A stretch of 64,000 bases of DNA from Peribacillus cavernae. GTDB taxonomy: Bacteria; Bacillota; Bacilli; Bacillales; DSM-1321. The DNA is taken from NCBI RefSeq assembly GCF_003989135.1, contig NZ_RYZZ01000018.1, positions 16,596 through 80,595 of the forward strand, written 5' to 3'. The translations under genes were made by a program, and so were the position numbers. The notes beneath the pieces are model-generated. The model was not told the DNA's origin. It made no database searches and saw only the letters and a list, made by a program, of their open reading frames with translations. Positions 16,072-25,180 of the stretch are shown here, piece after piece (position 1 is the stretch's first letter; each line of letters starts with the position of its first letter).

Positions 16072-18465
16072 ATGAAACTGTGCGAATGGATGATGACTGA
16101 TCACATGAATTCTAAAGGAAAAACCGATATAAATTTGATCATTAAAGAAAAGTTGGATTCGTTAACAGCTGAGTTTGATAAAAATGGTTTTATAGAGAAT
16201 CACGATGAATTATTGAAAATGATCACCTTGGTTGGGGAAAAACCGGAAACCCATGGAGAGCAGCAGTTGAGAAGTGATTTGCTCAGTATGCTTGCTGCAT
16301 CCCGAAAGATGAGCAAGGGTGAAGATTCATTATATGATTCCTGGCTTCAGGAAGCACTAAAAGCTGATCCTTCGAATAAAAGAGCAAACGGCCTCCTGTC
16401 CGTCTCGAAATGGAACAAAAACCGGTCTTTACTGAAAAATTTGCTATTCCCGTTGATTCGTGAGACCGATAATCGGACAGCTAAGAAAAAAATGGCCGAG
16501 CAGTATATTGACATCTGTGAGGAATATATCGAAAATCTGAAAGAAACCACGGAAGATTTGAAAAGAGGCCTGCTGGCGGCAAAATGGAATCATGATCCAG
16601 AACTATCAGGAAAATATGAGCAGGCCGTCCAGTGTGTTTCGCGGATTCAAGGTGAACTGTCCGCTTTATTAAAGGCTTCCAGGGAATACGAAGAGTCGAT
16701 TTCCGGCGTGTTTCATACTTCCGCGTTTTTTCAGGATATGAAAGTACATCTGGATCAAATTGAGGAATTGAAATTTGAATGGGACTCGCTTTTTCCTGTA
16801 CAGTCTGAAGATGCCAATGGTCAAGATAAAAGCCCGCTTGCCGAGTTGCATTCAATGATTGGGATGGAGGAAATAAAAACACGAATTGATGATTTTTATC
16901 ATTTCCTGCAATACCAGAAAAAACGAAAAGAACTGGGCTTGCAGTCGAGAGATGAACAGAGCTTGAATATGGTCCTTAGCGGCAATCCGGGAACAGGAAA
17001 AACAACGCTTGCCCGGCTGTTAGCAAAAATTTATCATGAGCTTGGAGTATTGCCCCGCGGAGAAGTTCTCGAAGTTGATCGTTCCCAGCTGGTTGGCTCG
17101 TATATTGGCCAAACAGAAGAAAATGTCAAAAACATTGTCGAGCGCGCTCTCGGGGGAGTTCTGTTCATCGATGAAGCGTATAGCCTGAAGAGAGAGGGCC
17201 AATCTGGAAACGATTATGGGCAAACAGCAATCGATGCACTTGTTTCCTTCATGACCAGTCAAAAATATGCGGGGAAATTTGCCGTCATCTTAGCAGGCTA
17301 CCCTGAAGAAATGCGCCAGTTTTTGGACGCAAATCCGGGTTTAAGAAGCAGGTTTCCTACTTCCAACCATATTTCCCTTTCGGATTATTCGACCGAAGAA
17401 CTGATCTTGATAGCTGAACGTACCGCAGCAGAAAATGACTACATCCTCTCGGACGACGCAGCAGCAGAGCTAAAAGCACGCATTGAAAAAGAAAAGGTGG
17501 ATGATACCTTCGGAAATGCCCGCACAGTCCGTTCGATTGTCATCAATGCCATCTTTAAAAAAGGTGCTTACACTCAACTGGATAATGAAAATATCCTTCA
17601 TTTTACGCTTTTAACAAAAGAGGATTTTCAACTAAACGAGACGCTGCCTGAAGTACCACCTGAGGAACAATTAATGGCTCTTGTGGGACTAAAAGAAGTC
17701 AAGGAAGAAATCGAATCGCTGGTCTCCTTTGTCAAAATGCAGCAAATCCGCATTTCTCAAGGACTGCCGGTTATACCGGTACAGCTTCATTCCGTATTTA
17801 CCGGTAATCCGGGAACGGGAAAAACCACTGTGGCAAAAATATATTCCGAGCTGCTAAAGGAAACTGGAATGCTTAAGCGGGGGCATCTTATCGTTGCCAG
17901 CCGTGCAGATTTTGTCGCAGGCTATGTCGGACAAACGGCGCTCAAAACAAAGAAGAAAATCAGGGAAGCGCTCGGTGGTGTACTGTTTATCGATGAGGCA
18001 TACTCCCTTTTAAGCCAATCAGCCGGTGACTTTGGAAAAGAAGCAGTAGACACCCTTGTTGATGAAATGACAAGGCATAATGCAAATTTAGTCGTTATTT
18101 TGGCAGGTTATCCACACGAAATGAATATGCTGCTGGAAAGCAATCCGGGGCTCCAATCGAGGTTCAAGAAATTTCTTCACTTCAGGGATTACTCAAATGA
18201 CGAGATCATTGAAATCATAAAGAGATATGCCGCCCGTTTTCAATATATCATCGATGAAGACGCATTTTCTTATCTAAGAAAGTATTTGGGAGATACTACA
18301 GTCAACGGAAACGGCCGATATGCGACAAGCTTGGTTGACGAAGCGTTACAGCTACAGGCGCTGCGGGTAATGTCAGCGCCCGACCCTTCCTATAGTCTTC
18401 AAGATTTAACCGTGATTTCGACTGAAGATATGAAAAGAGCAGCAGAGAAATTGGAAAGAGGGTAA
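16072..18465 (+). CDS. Double-AAA ATPase of the SpoVK/CbxX type
   Basis: The 797-residue protein has a roughly 260-residue helical N-terminal region followed by two complete CbbX/SpoVK-type AAA+ modules. The first Walker A is GNPGTGKTTLARLL near residue 305, with Walker B GGVLFIDEAYSL near 361. The second Walker A is GNPGTGKTTVAKIY near 580, with an identical Walker B core near 635. Each has the pore/arm sequence GSYIGQTEENVK or AGYVGQTALKTK and a sensor region LAGYPEEM or LAGYPHEM. B. subtilis SpoVK has only one such module. The start is unclear: the open frame reaches 16036, with ATGs at 16072 and 16090 and no strong ribosome binding site. It overlaps no gene and is 4 nt from yneP, so they are probably cotranscribed. 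Confidence 0.85.
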   Translation: MKLCEWMMTDHMNSKGKTDINLIIKEKLDSLTAEFDKNGFIENHDELLKMITLVGEKPETHGEQQLRSDLLSMLAASRKMSKGEDSLYDSWLQEALKADPSNKRANGLLSVSKWNKNRSLLKNLLFPLIRETDNRTAKKKMAEQYIDICEEYIENLKETTEDLKRGLLAAKWNHDPELSGKYEQAVQCVSRIQGELSALLKASREYEESISGVFHTSAFFQDMKVHLDQIEELKFEWDSLFPVQSEDANGQDKSPLAELHSMIGMEEIKTRIDDFYHFLQYQKKRKELGLQSRDEQSLNMVLSGNPGTGKTTLARLLAKIYHELGVLPRGEVLEVDRSQLVGSYIGQTEENVKNIVERALGGVLFIDEAYSLKREGQSGNDYGQTAIDALVSFMTSQKYAGKFAVILAGYPEEMRQFLDANPGLRSRFPTSNHISLSDYSTEELILIAERTAAENDYILSDDAAAELKARIEKEKVDDTFGNARTVRSIVINAIFKKGAYTQLDNENILHFTLLTKEDFQLNETLPEVPPEEQLMALVGLKEVKEEIESLVSFVKMQQIRISQGLPVIPVQLHSVFTGNPGTGKTTVAKIYSELLKETGMLKRGHLIVASRADFVAGYVGQTALKTKKKIREALGGVLFIDEAYSLLSQSAGDFGKEAVDTLVDEMTRHNANLVVILAGYPHEMNMLLESNPGLQSRFKKFLHFRDYSNDEIIEIIKRYAARFQYIIDEDAFSYLRKYLGDTTVNGNGRYATSLVDEALQLQALRVMSAPDPSYSLQDLTVISTEDMKRAAEKLERG

Positions 18466-18469
18466 GATC

Positions 18470-18886
18470 GTGCATATCGCCGAAAAAAAGATAGAAGTCC
18501 GCTATGCGGAAACGGACCAAATGGGTGTGGTATACCATGCCAATTATATCATCTGGATGGAACTTGGACGAACGCAGTTGATTAAGGATCTTGGTTTTAA
18601 CTACGCAGAAATGGAGGCAGATGGCATCATTTCCCCTGTGTTAGACATCCAAGCATCCTATAAAAAGCCGATGCATTACGGAGAAACAGCAATCGTTAAA
18701 ACGTGGATAGAGAAATACGATGGCCTCAGGGTAACCTATGGCTACGAAATTCTTACTGAATCAGGAATCGTGTCCGTTACCGGAACATCGATGCATGTAT
18801 GTGTAAAGAAAGACAGTTTCCGTCCGATCTTGATAAAACGCGTTTATCCGGAATGGCATGAAGCCTATGAACAAAGTAAAAAATAG
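18470..18886 (+). CDS. yneP: Acyl-CoA thioesterase (YbgC/YneP type)
   Basis: The 138-residue hotdog-fold protein begins IEVRYAETDQMGVVYHANYI, the 4-hydroxybenzoyl-CoA thioesterase/YbgC motif with the catalytic Asp in D-x-M-G-V-V-Y-H. The start is GTG at 18470 behind AGAGGG, 4 nt after the AAA ATPase stop. It would hydrolyse short acyl-CoA esters in the cytoplasm. Position matches yneP. A strong terminator follows. Confidence 0.88.
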   Translation: MHIAEKKIEVRYAETDQMGVVYHANYIIWMELGRTQLIKDLGFNYAEMEADGIISPVLDIQASYKKPMHYGETAIVKTWIEKYDGLRVTYGYEILTESGIVSVTGTSMHVCVKKDSFRPILIKRVYPEWHEAYEQSKK

Positions 18887-18889
18887 TCT

Positions 18890-18928
18890 TAAAAAAACCA
18901 GGCGTATAGCTGCGCCTGGTTTTTTTGA
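18890..18928 (+). terminator. Terminator of yneP
   Basis: AAACCAGGCG and its complement CGCCTGGTTT flank a short loop, with poly-A before and poly-T after, so it can act on both strands. Confidence 0.85.
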
Positions 18929-18977
18929 AGGATAAGCGTATAACTTTTTGAACTTTGAAAGGTGTATAGCGCAAGCA

Positions 18978-19099
18978 GCCTAGCCAGTTTTCAACTTTGA
19001 CATACAGTAAATCACAGACTTTTTTGCTGTGATGCCTTTTGGGGAGGCGTTCCTTAATGCTGAAGTTGAAATTTGCCACAGACGTGGCTGAGGTTAGGC
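18978..19099 (+). ncRNA. Candidate multi-branched structured RNA upstream of yneQ
   Basis: Nested complementary segments give an almost complete secondary structure in 122 nt. P1 is GCCTAGCC (18978-18985) with GGTTAGGC (19092-19099). P2 is TTTCAACTT (18989-18997) with AAGTTGAAA (19063-19071). Inside P2 are hairpins ATCACAG/CTGTGAT (19011-19033) and GCCT/AGGC (19034-19048). Between P2 and P1 is GCCAC-AGAC-GTGGC (19075-19088). TTTTTTT follows at 19107-19113. TTGCC (19073-19077) could alternatively pair with GGCAA (19097-19101), disrupting P1. I recognise no known riboswitch, T-box or 6S consensus. It could be an sRNA or a cis-regulator of yneQ, which starts 58 nt on. Confidence 0.55.
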
Positions 19100-19157
19100 A
19101 ACGTTCTTTTTTTACAAGGGGCTGGGCTTGTGCTTTTCTTAGAAAGAGGGAGATCAG

Positions 19158-19451
19158 ATGGCCTTTGGTATTAACAGAAAGCAGCTTCAAGAATGGAAAA
19201 AAAGAATAGATGACGGCGAAATCGCCTTTTTGACACATTATTGGCTTGATGACCGCTTTCCCGGCTGTAAGACCGTAACGAAAGTTGGCTGCCGTGATCT
19301 TGACAGATTGGCGGAATGGGGTAAGAAATATGGCCTAACAAAAGAATGGATCGACCACCGTAAAGACGGATATTCACATTTTGACCTCCTCGGTGACCGG
19401 CAGAAAGAAATCCTTGAAAAAGAAGGCATTAATGAAAAATTGGTTACATAA
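19158..19451 (+). CDS. yneQ: YneQ-like conserved small protein
   Basis: The 97-residue protein reads MAFGINRKQLQEWKKRIDDG and includes IAFLTHYWLDDRFPGCKTVTKVGC and KKYGLTKEWIDHRKDG then SHFDLLG. It corresponds by order and pattern to YneQ, a conserved Bacillaceae protein of unknown function. A single Cys pair (PGCKTV, VGCRDL) and several His/Trp residues might bind a ligand or metal, but this is speculation. The ATG at 19158 follows AAAGAGGGAGATC. The candidate RNA structure lies directly upstream. Confidence 0.8.
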   Translation: MAFGINRKQLQEWKKRIDDGEIAFLTHYWLDDRFPGCKTVTKVGCRDLDRLAEWGKKYGLTKEWIDHRKDGYSHFDLLGDRQKEILEKEGINEKLVT

Positions 19452-19743
19452 ATCAATAATGGAATTCAACGAAGCTTGATTAGAATTCAACCAAATTTAA
19501 TTCCGGAATATTATCGCTTAATCATGTTTATAAGCTGATGAAATTTGATTAGCTTTCAACCGATCTAGCTAGCTAGAATACAAAAGTACGTAAAAACGCA
19601 TTCATTTGAAAGGGAGATAACCACCTCTTTCTCTTCGTTATTTTAAACCTCAGCATCTGTACTCTCATCGATAAAAAGTCTAACAATTCAAAATTTTTTA
19701 GTTATCGTATTGTAATTCTTCTCATAAAATTGTAATATAATTC
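19452..19743. other. Spacer before the sugar operon with repeated GATTAG-TTCAACC motif
   Basis: No gene is visible. GATTAGaaTTCAACC (about 19478) and GATTAGctTTCAACC (about 19549) are near-identical 15-mers. A possible promoter for the sugar operon has TTGTAA at 19710-19715 and TAATAT at 19733-19738 with 17-nt spacing. Confidence 0.5.
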
Positions 19744-19771
19744 TGAAATCGTTTTCATGAAATCGATTTCA
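19744..19771 (+). promoter_or_regulatory. Two tandem cre-type operators (LacI/CcpA family)
   Basis: TGAAATCGTTTTCA (19744-19757) and TGAAATCGATTTCA (19758-19771) are adjacent. Both fit the cre consensus TGWNANCGNTNWCA, and the second is a perfect palindrome. They lie just after the predicted -10 and before the LacI gene, suggesting autorepression by the LacI protein and/or CcpA. Confidence 0.75.
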
Positions 19772-19804
19772 GAAAACAGAAATCGAAAAAGGGGGGAGGT
19801 TGCT

Positions 19805-20794
19805 TTGGCGACAATTGCAGATGTAGCAAAGGAGGCAGGGCTTTCAAGAGCCACGGTATCAAGGGTAATCAATAATTATCAGTACGTTTCAGACGAGAAA
19901 AGGTTCCTTGTCCAGGAAGCGATGAAAGCATTGAATTACTTTCCAAACTCATCTGCACAAAAACTACGCAGTCAAAGAACCCAAACAATCGGGGTGCTGA
20001 TCCCGGTACTTACGAATCCGTTCTTTGCTTACCTGCTTGAAGGTATTGATAGAATCGCTACCGACAATGCTTACCAGCTCTTAGTTTGTCAGACGAAATA
20101 TGATCAACAGAAAGAAATTCACTTTTTAAATTATCTAAAGTCAAAACAAGTAGACGGGATTATCTTGACCTCAATCGAAAACAATTGGGAAACGATCGCT
20201 GCTTACACTACATACGGCCCGATTGTTTTGTGCAATGAATACAGTGAGCAGACACTGGTTCCAATGGTCCGGCTGAATCAGCTTGAAGGAAGCTACCTAG
20301 GCACATGCCATTTGATCAGACAGGGTCACCGAAAGATTGCTTACTGTCGCGGCGGGTATATGTCGCAATTGACAAAAGACCGCCATGCCGGGTATAAAAA
20401 AGCGTTAACGGAGTTTGGAATACCGTACAATAATGATTTCATTTTTAAAAACGTGTATGATCTCGAAGACGGAAAAAAGGTATTAAGAGATTCATTGGCA
20501 ATGGAGAATCCGCCAACAGCCTTCTTTGCAGGAAGTGACCAGGTTGCAACTGGAATTGTGAAAGAAGCGATGAAACAGGGAAAGTCAGTACCCGGGGATA
20601 TTGCAGTAATTGGTTTTGATGACCAGCCGATTGCAAGTGTTGTGGAACCTGCACTAACAACAATCAAGCAGCCAGCTGAGGAAATAGGCTACAAAGCCAT
20701 GGAAGTGATGATCAAATCGATCGAAAGCGAACTCGAACCAAACGACATGGATATTCATCTACCGTTACAACTGATAGTACGCCATTCAACATAA
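19805..20794 (+). CDS. LacI-family transcriptional regulator
   Basis: The 329-residue protein has the LacI helix-turn-helix ATIADVAKEAGLSRATVSRVIN at its N terminus, the hinge helix SSAQKLRSQRTQTIGV and a periplasmic-binding-like core (VLIPVLTNPFFAYLLEG, then IAVIGFDDQPIASVVEPALT). The TTG at 19805 follows GGGGGGAGG by 5 nt. The open frame extends upstream to 19757, but that start lies inside the operator. It is first in the sugar operon and probably binds the tandem operators upstream, with a sugar or a derivative as inducer. Confidence 0.92.
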   Translation: MATIADVAKEAGLSRATVSRVINNYQYVSDEKRFLVQEAMKALNYFPNSSAQKLRSQRTQTIGVLIPVLTNPFFAYLLEGIDRIATDNAYQLLVCQTKYDQQKEIHFLNYLKSKQVDGIILTSIENNWETIAAYTTYGPIVLCNEYSEQTLVPMVRLNQLEGSYLGTCHLIRQGHRKIAYCRGGYMSQLTKDRHAGYKKALTEFGIPYNNDFIFKNVYDLEDGKKVLRDSLAMENPPTAFFAGSDQVATGIVKEAMKQGKSVPGDIAVIGFDDQPIASVVEPALTTIKQPAEEIGYKAMEVMIKSIESELEPNDMDIHLPLQLIVRHST

Positions 20795-20820
20795 CCCACA
20801 AACGAACAGGGGGATTAAAA

Positions 20821-22122
20821 ATGAAGAAGAAAAAGGCTAAACTACTTACCGGTTTTATGGCACTCTCACTTATTTTAGGAGCTTGCAGCTCAAACGAAAC
20901 AAGTTCAAACAGCAAAGAAGATGGCGGAAAGAAAGACAATAAAAAGGTCACGATCGTCTATTCACGTGGTAAAGATGTAACAAAAGGCACAGAGAAGATG
21001 GTAGAGGCATTTGAGAAAGCCCATCCTAATATTGATGTAAAATTCCGGGAAATGCCAGCAGATACCGGTCAATCACATGACGCCTATGTAACCGCCTTCA
21101 ACGCGAAATCATCTGAAATTGATGTCATAGATATGGATGTAATCTGGCCGGCAGAGTTTGCCCAGGCAGGATACGTTTTGCCGCTGGACCGCTTTATCCA
21201 GCAGGACGGCATTGATTTGAACGCCTACAACCAAGGTGCATTATCCGCTTCCCAATTCAATGGGAAGCAATGGGCAATGCCAAAGTTCATTGATGGCGGG
21301 CTTTTGTTTTATCGGAAAGACCTTGTAAAAGAAGAGGAAATTCCGAAGACATGGGATGAATTGCTTGCAAGTGCCAAAGAAAAGAAAGGAGAAGGCGGTA
21401 CCAAGTTCGGATACATTCTACAAGCGAAGCAATATGAAGGTCTTGTATGTAATACGATCGAATTTGTTGCCTCATACGGCGGCCAGTTCATCGATGAAAA
21501 CGGCAATGTCGTCGTTAACTCTCCAGAAACAATTAAGGGGCTGAAAAAACTAGTCGAAATCGCCAAATCGGATGTTGTTCCGGGCAATGTAACAACATTC
21601 ACGGAAATCGAATCTGATCAAGCTTTCATTGAAGGGCAAACGGTATTTCTCCGTAACTGGCCGTACGAATATGCCAGTGCTAACGACAAGGAAAAGTCCA
21701 AAATCGCCGGTAAAGTTGGGATTGCTCCGCTACCTGCCGGGGATAAGGGTTCTGCGGCAGCGCTTGGCGGCTGGCAGGCGGGAATCAGCAAGTATTCCAA
21801 GCATCCGAAAGAGGCATGGGAATTCTTGAAGTTCATGACGGGTCAGGAAGGGCAAAAAATTGATGCGATATACGGCGGACACGCACCAACAATTACAAAG
21901 CTTTATGAGGATCAGGAAGTTTTGGAGGCTAATCCAACATTCGCTGACAAAGGATTTGTAGAAGGTTTAAATTCGGCTGTGTCACGACCTGTTGCACCGA
22001 ACTATCCTGAAATCTCTGAAATCATCCAGATTCAAGTTTCGAAGGCGATAGCAGGGGAGCAAACGGTTGAGCAAGCTGTGAAGAATATGGAAACAGAAAT
22101 GAAAGCAAAACTTGTAAAGTAA
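20821..22122 (+). CDS. Sugar ABC transporter substrate-binding lipoprotein
   Basis: The 433-residue protein has a lipoprotein signal (residues 1-22, lipobox LGAC with Cys22) and an extracellular solute-binding protein family 1 fold (VTIVYSRGKDVTKGTEKMVE, NVVVNSPETIKGLKKLVE, GGWQAGISKYSKHPKEAWEF). It should bind an oligosaccharide or disaccharide, trehalose/maltose-like judging by family and by the ThuA neighbour. ATG 20821 follows an AGGGGGATT site, 26 nt after the regulator. A hairpin at 22142-22166 separates it from the permeases, a common way of keeping binding-protein mRNA abundant. Confidence 0.93.
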   Translation: MKKKKAKLLTGFMALSLILGACSSNETSSNSKEDGGKKDNKKVTIVYSRGKDVTKGTEKMVEAFEKAHPNIDVKFREMPADTGQSHDAYVTAFNAKSSEIDVIDMDVIWPAEFAQAGYVLPLDRFIQQDGIDLNAYNQGALSASQFNGKQWAMPKFIDGGLLFYRKDLVKEEEIPKTWDELLASAKEKKGEGGTKFGYILQAKQYEGLVCNTIEFVASYGGQFIDENGNVVVNSPETIKGLKKLVEIAKSDVVPGNVTTFTEIESDQAFIEGQTVFLRNWPYEYASANDKEKSKIAGKVGIAPLPAGDKGSAAALGGWQAGISKYSKHPKEAWEFLKFMTGQEGQKIDAIYGGHAPTITKLYEDQEVLEANPTFADKGFVEGLNSAVSRPVAPNYPEISEIIQIQVSKAIAGEQTVEQAVKNMETEMKAKLVK

Positions 22123-22141
22123 TGTTTTTGAGGAAATGAGG

Positions 22142-22166
22142 GTAGCCTTCGACCCGTGGAGGCTGC
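22142..22166 (+). other. Intercistronic hairpin after the binding-protein gene
   Basis: GTAGCCT and AGGCTGC (one G-U) form a 7-bp stem with an 11-nt loop between the binding protein and permease genes. No U tract follows, so it is more likely an mRNA stabilising or processing hairpin than a full terminator. Confidence 0.55.
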
Positions 22167-22196
22167 TCCACTTTCTACAAAAGGGAGGGTGTGCTT

Positions 22197-23573
22197 TTGA
22201 AAAATCAAGCCCTGAACATTGATAATAACCCTGAGAATAAAGACGTGAGGGTTGTTACGAAAAAAAGCAAAAAAAATAAAGGGAAATGGAAACGATCAGA
22301 AAGTACATATGGGTATTTACTTGTTGCACCTGCACTGCTTTTAATCCTTATGATTGCCATTTGGCCGGTTTTGCAATCTTTTTACTATAGCCTTTTTGAT
22401 TTAAGATTAAACAATCCGACCAAATCCGAGGTTCACTTAAGCTACAACATTGATCTTGATCGCTATTTAAACAATTTTCCATTTTTGTTAGGTGGGATTG
22501 ATAACGAAATTAGAAGCGGAAATGCTCCAGAACAATTAGAGAAGATCAAACAAAAGTTAACTGAAATTGATCAAAAAGTTCAGGACTCCAAAGGTATAAA
22601 GACGCAATATGATAAAGTGAATGAGAAACTGACGAACTTTGAACAAATCGATCAGAAGCTTAGTGTAGCGAAGCTTGATAAAGATACGGCACAATCTGTT
22701 CTTAAAGAAGTGAACGAAGTAAATGAAGAACTGGGAAAGGTAGCTTCAACAATGAAGCTTAGCCAGGAAAAAAAATTGCTCGGACTTTCTGCCGGGTTAG
22801 GGGATTCGATCATAAAGCCGAATTTTATCGGCTTTAAGCATTATCAAGATAATCTTTCAGAGCGCCGTATGTGGAATGCCCTTGGTAATACGGTCCTGTT
22901 CTCAGTTATATCTGTAGCAGTTGAGCTTGTCTTGGGACTTGCCATTGCCCTATTGATTAACAAAGTGTTTTTCGGCCGTGGTTTGATAAGAGCCAGCATT
23001 CTGATTCCATGGGCCATTCCTACCGCCGTTTCAGCCTTGATGTGGAAATTCCTCTATGATGGCCAAAATGGGATTGTCGCGAAGTTATTTGAAGATATCG
23101 GGCTTGTGGATAGTATGTCTAAACTTTTGACGACAGATACTGGAGCTATGTTTTCGGTTATTTTCGCTGATGTATGGAAAACAACTCCCTATATGGCTTT
23201 ACTGTTGCTGGCAGGCCTGCAAACGATACCGAGCTCTTTATATGAAGCGGCATCGATTGACGGGGCTGGAAAGTGGAGGCAGTTTATTTCGATTACCCTG
23301 CCATTGTTAAAATCCAGTCTGTTGGTTGCCCTGCTTTTCCGTACACTCGATGCCTTCCGGGTATTTGACTTGATTTATGTATTAACAGGCGGCGGGCCTG
23401 CGAACTCGACGGAAACGATTTCAATCCTTGCGTATAAAGTTATGTTTTCACAAACCAATTTCGGTGAAGGATCGGCGCTGTCGGTAATTATTTTTATCTG
23501 TGTCGCAATTATTTCGATGCTTTTCATTAAACTTTTGGGTAAGGATCTCTTGAACGATAGCTCGGAAAAATAG
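22197..23573 (+). CDS. Sugar ABC permease (MalF type) with coiled-coil insert
   Basis: This is an inner-membrane subunit of a carbohydrate importer. The protein has a charged N terminus and TM1 at about residues 40-62 (YLLVAPALLLILMIAIWPVL). An inserted extracytoplasmic stretch of about 140 residues is rich in Glu/Lys with heptads (QLEKIKQKLTEIDQKVQD, VNEKLTNFEQIDQKL). Five further TM helices follow, with the EAA loop YEAASIDGAGKWRQF that docks the ATPase. About 458 residues compares with about 300 for usual Bacillus homologues. E. coli MalF also has a large loop here, but of a different fold. TTG 22197 has better spacing from GGGAGG than GTG 22191. No ATPase gene is in the operon, so a shared MsmX-like ATPase is likely. 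Confidence 0.9.
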   Translation: MKNQALNIDNNPENKDVRVVTKKSKKNKGKWKRSESTYGYLLVAPALLLILMIAIWPVLQSFYYSLFDLRLNNPTKSEVHLSYNIDLDRYLNNFPFLLGGIDNEIRSGNAPEQLEKIKQKLTEIDQKVQDSKGIKTQYDKVNEKLTNFEQIDQKLSVAKLDKDTAQSVLKEVNEVNEELGKVASTMKLSQEKKLLGLSAGLGDSIIKPNFIGFKHYQDNLSERRMWNALGNTVLFSVISVAVELVLGLAIALLINKVFFGRGLIRASILIPWAIPTAVSALMWKFLYDGQNGIVAKLFEDIGLVDSMSKLLTTDTGAMFSVIFADVWKTTPYMALLLLAGLQTIPSSLYEAASIDGAGKWRQFISITLPLLKSSLLVALLFRTLDAFRVFDLIYVLTGGGPANSTETISILAYKVMFSQTNFGEGSALSVIIFICVAIISMLFIKLLGKDLLNDSSEK

Positions 23574-23584
23574 GAAGGTGGGGG

Positions 23585-24418
23585 ATGATTATGCAGAAAA
23601 AAGCCGGCCCGTTTTTTTACCTTTTTCTTACAGTATTCGTCCTTATCGTCATGTTTCCATTTTTATGGATGGCGATCAGCTCAATTAAGCCAGTAACCGA
23701 ATTGTTCGGTGATAAGGCGTTTACCCCTTATACAAAGAATCCGACGTTTCAAAACTACGTTTCCGTGTTCGTCGATTTTCCATTTTTACGATATTTGTGG
23801 AACAGCTTCGTTGTCGCTTCGATTACAACGATTTATACCGTAATTGTCGCTTCTTTTGCGGCATACGCTATTGCAAGGTTGAATTTTAAAGGAAAAACGG
23901 TGATACTTGGTATCGTATTGTCGGTAACGATGTTCCCGCAAATAGCAACGATTTCACCTATCTACATCTTTTTAAAAAACGTCGGCCTGACCAACTCGTA
24001 TTTGGGACTGATCATTCCTTATACAACGATCACGCTTCCTTTATCGATCTGGCTTCTTGTCTCATTTTTCAGAAAAATCCCATTTGATTTGGAAGAAGCC
24101 GCAAAGGTGGATGGTGCTTCGATGATGCAAACGTATTGGAAGGTAATTTTGCCTCTTGCTGTGCCGGGGGTATTTACAACCGCGATTCTTGTTTTTATTG
24201 CAGCATGGAATGAATTTCTCTTTGCCTTGACAATTAACACCGATGACGAATATAAAACGGTACCAATTGGAATTTCGCTGTTTCAGGGCCAATTCTCGAT
24301 CCCCTGGGGCGAAATTTCCGCAGCGACGGTTGTCGTTACAGTCCCGCTTGTGATAATGGTGTTATTGTTCCAGCGGCGAATTGTTTCCGGTCTGACTTCA
24401 GGTTCGGTAAAAGAATAA
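23585..24418 (+). CDS. Sugar ABC permease (MalG type)
   Basis: The 277-residue second permease subunit has six TM helices, the first at residues 9-30, and the EAA motif [23 protein letters not shown] near residue 175. It would pair with the MalF-type subunit encoded 12 nt upstream. The start is ATG 23585, or ATG 23591, since the purine-rich AAGGTGGGGG runs up to the first ATG. The cytoplasmic ATPase partner is not encoded here. Confidence 0.93.
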   Translation: MIMQKKAGPFFYLFLTVFVLIVMFPFLWMAISSIKPVTELFGDKAFTPYTKNPTFQNYVSVFVDFPFLRYLWNSFVVASITTIYTVIVASFAAYAIARLNFKGKTVILGIVLSVTMFPQIATISPIYIFLKNVGLTNSYLGLIIPYTTITLPLSIWLLVSFFRKIPFDLEEAAKVDGASMMQTYWKVILPLAVPGVFTTAILVFIAAWNEFLFALTINTDDEYKTVPIGISLFQGQFSIPWGEISAATVVVTVPLVIMVLLFQRRIVSGLTSGSVKE

Positions 24419-24437
24419 TGTAAAGGAGCTGATTGAT

Positions 24438-25160
24438 TTGGTAAAAGTGACAGTCTGGAATGAAAACCGCCACGAAAACAAGAATCCGCTTGTCAGAAGT
24501 GTATACCCAACGGGCATTCACGGTGCGATTGCGGAATTTCTCAGGCAGGAAAGCTTTGAGGTGCGGACAGCGACGCTTGATGAGCCGGAACATGGATTGA
24601 CTGATGAAGTTCTAAATAACACCAATGTCCTCATTTGGTGGGGGCACACCGCCCATGAGGAAGTAAGGGATGAAGTGGTCGAGAAGGTAAGGCTGCGCGT
24701 ACTGGACGGCATGGGCCTGGTTGTTCTTCACTCGGGACACTTTTCAAAAGTTTTCAAGAAGCTAATGGGGACAACGTGCGATCTTAAATGGCGTGATACG
24801 GGCGAGAAAGAACGGCTTTGGGTCGTGAATCCAGGCCATCCGATTGCAAGCGGTGTGGGAGAATTTATTGAGCTTGAGAAAGAAGAGATGTATGGAGAGC
24901 ATTTCGATATTCCAACCCCTGATGAGCTGGTATTTGTCAGCTGGTTTGAGGGAGGAGAGGTATTTAGAAGCGGCTGTACATATACTCGTGGAAACGGAAA
25001 AGTTTTTTACTTTCGCCCGGGTCATGAGACATTTCCGACTTATTACAACGCCGATATTCAGCGGGTGATTGCAAATGCGGTGAACTGGGCAAAGCCTGTC
25101 GAGCGTAACAGGCCAGTATACGGAAATGCAAAATCCTTGGAAAAGATCAGCAGTAAATAA
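24438..25160 (+). CDS. thuA: ThuA-domain protein (trehalose-utilisation type)
   Basis: The 240-residue protein has a glutamine-amidotransferase-like fold of the ThuA family: [56 protein letters not shown] and a C-terminal [19 protein letters not shown]. ThuA of Sinorhizobium acts in trehalose and related disaccharide catabolism, and family members are linked to 3-keto-glycoside metabolism. The exact reaction here is inferred. The TTG at 24438 follows AAAGGAGCTGATTGAT. It lies in the operon between the permeases and two oxidoreductases. Confidence 0.88.
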   Translation: MVKVTVWNENRHENKNPLVRSVYPTGIHGAIAEFLRQESFEVRTATLDEPEHGLTDEVLNNTNVLIWWGHTAHEEVRDEVVEKVRLRVLDGMGLVVLHSGHFSKVFKKLMGTTCDLKWRDTGEKERLWVVNPGHPIASGVGEFIELEKEEMYGEHFDIPTPDELVFVSWFEGGEVFRSGCTYTRGNGKVFYFRPGHETFPTYYNADIQRVIANAVNWAKPVERNRPVYGNAKSLEKISSK

Positions 25161-25180
25161 CATTCGGGGAGGAAATGAAC

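Noticed and set aside
18978..19113. T-box riboswitch upstream of yneQ
   Set aside because: No T-box core sequence and the downstream gene is not an aminoacyl-tRNA or amino-acid gene.
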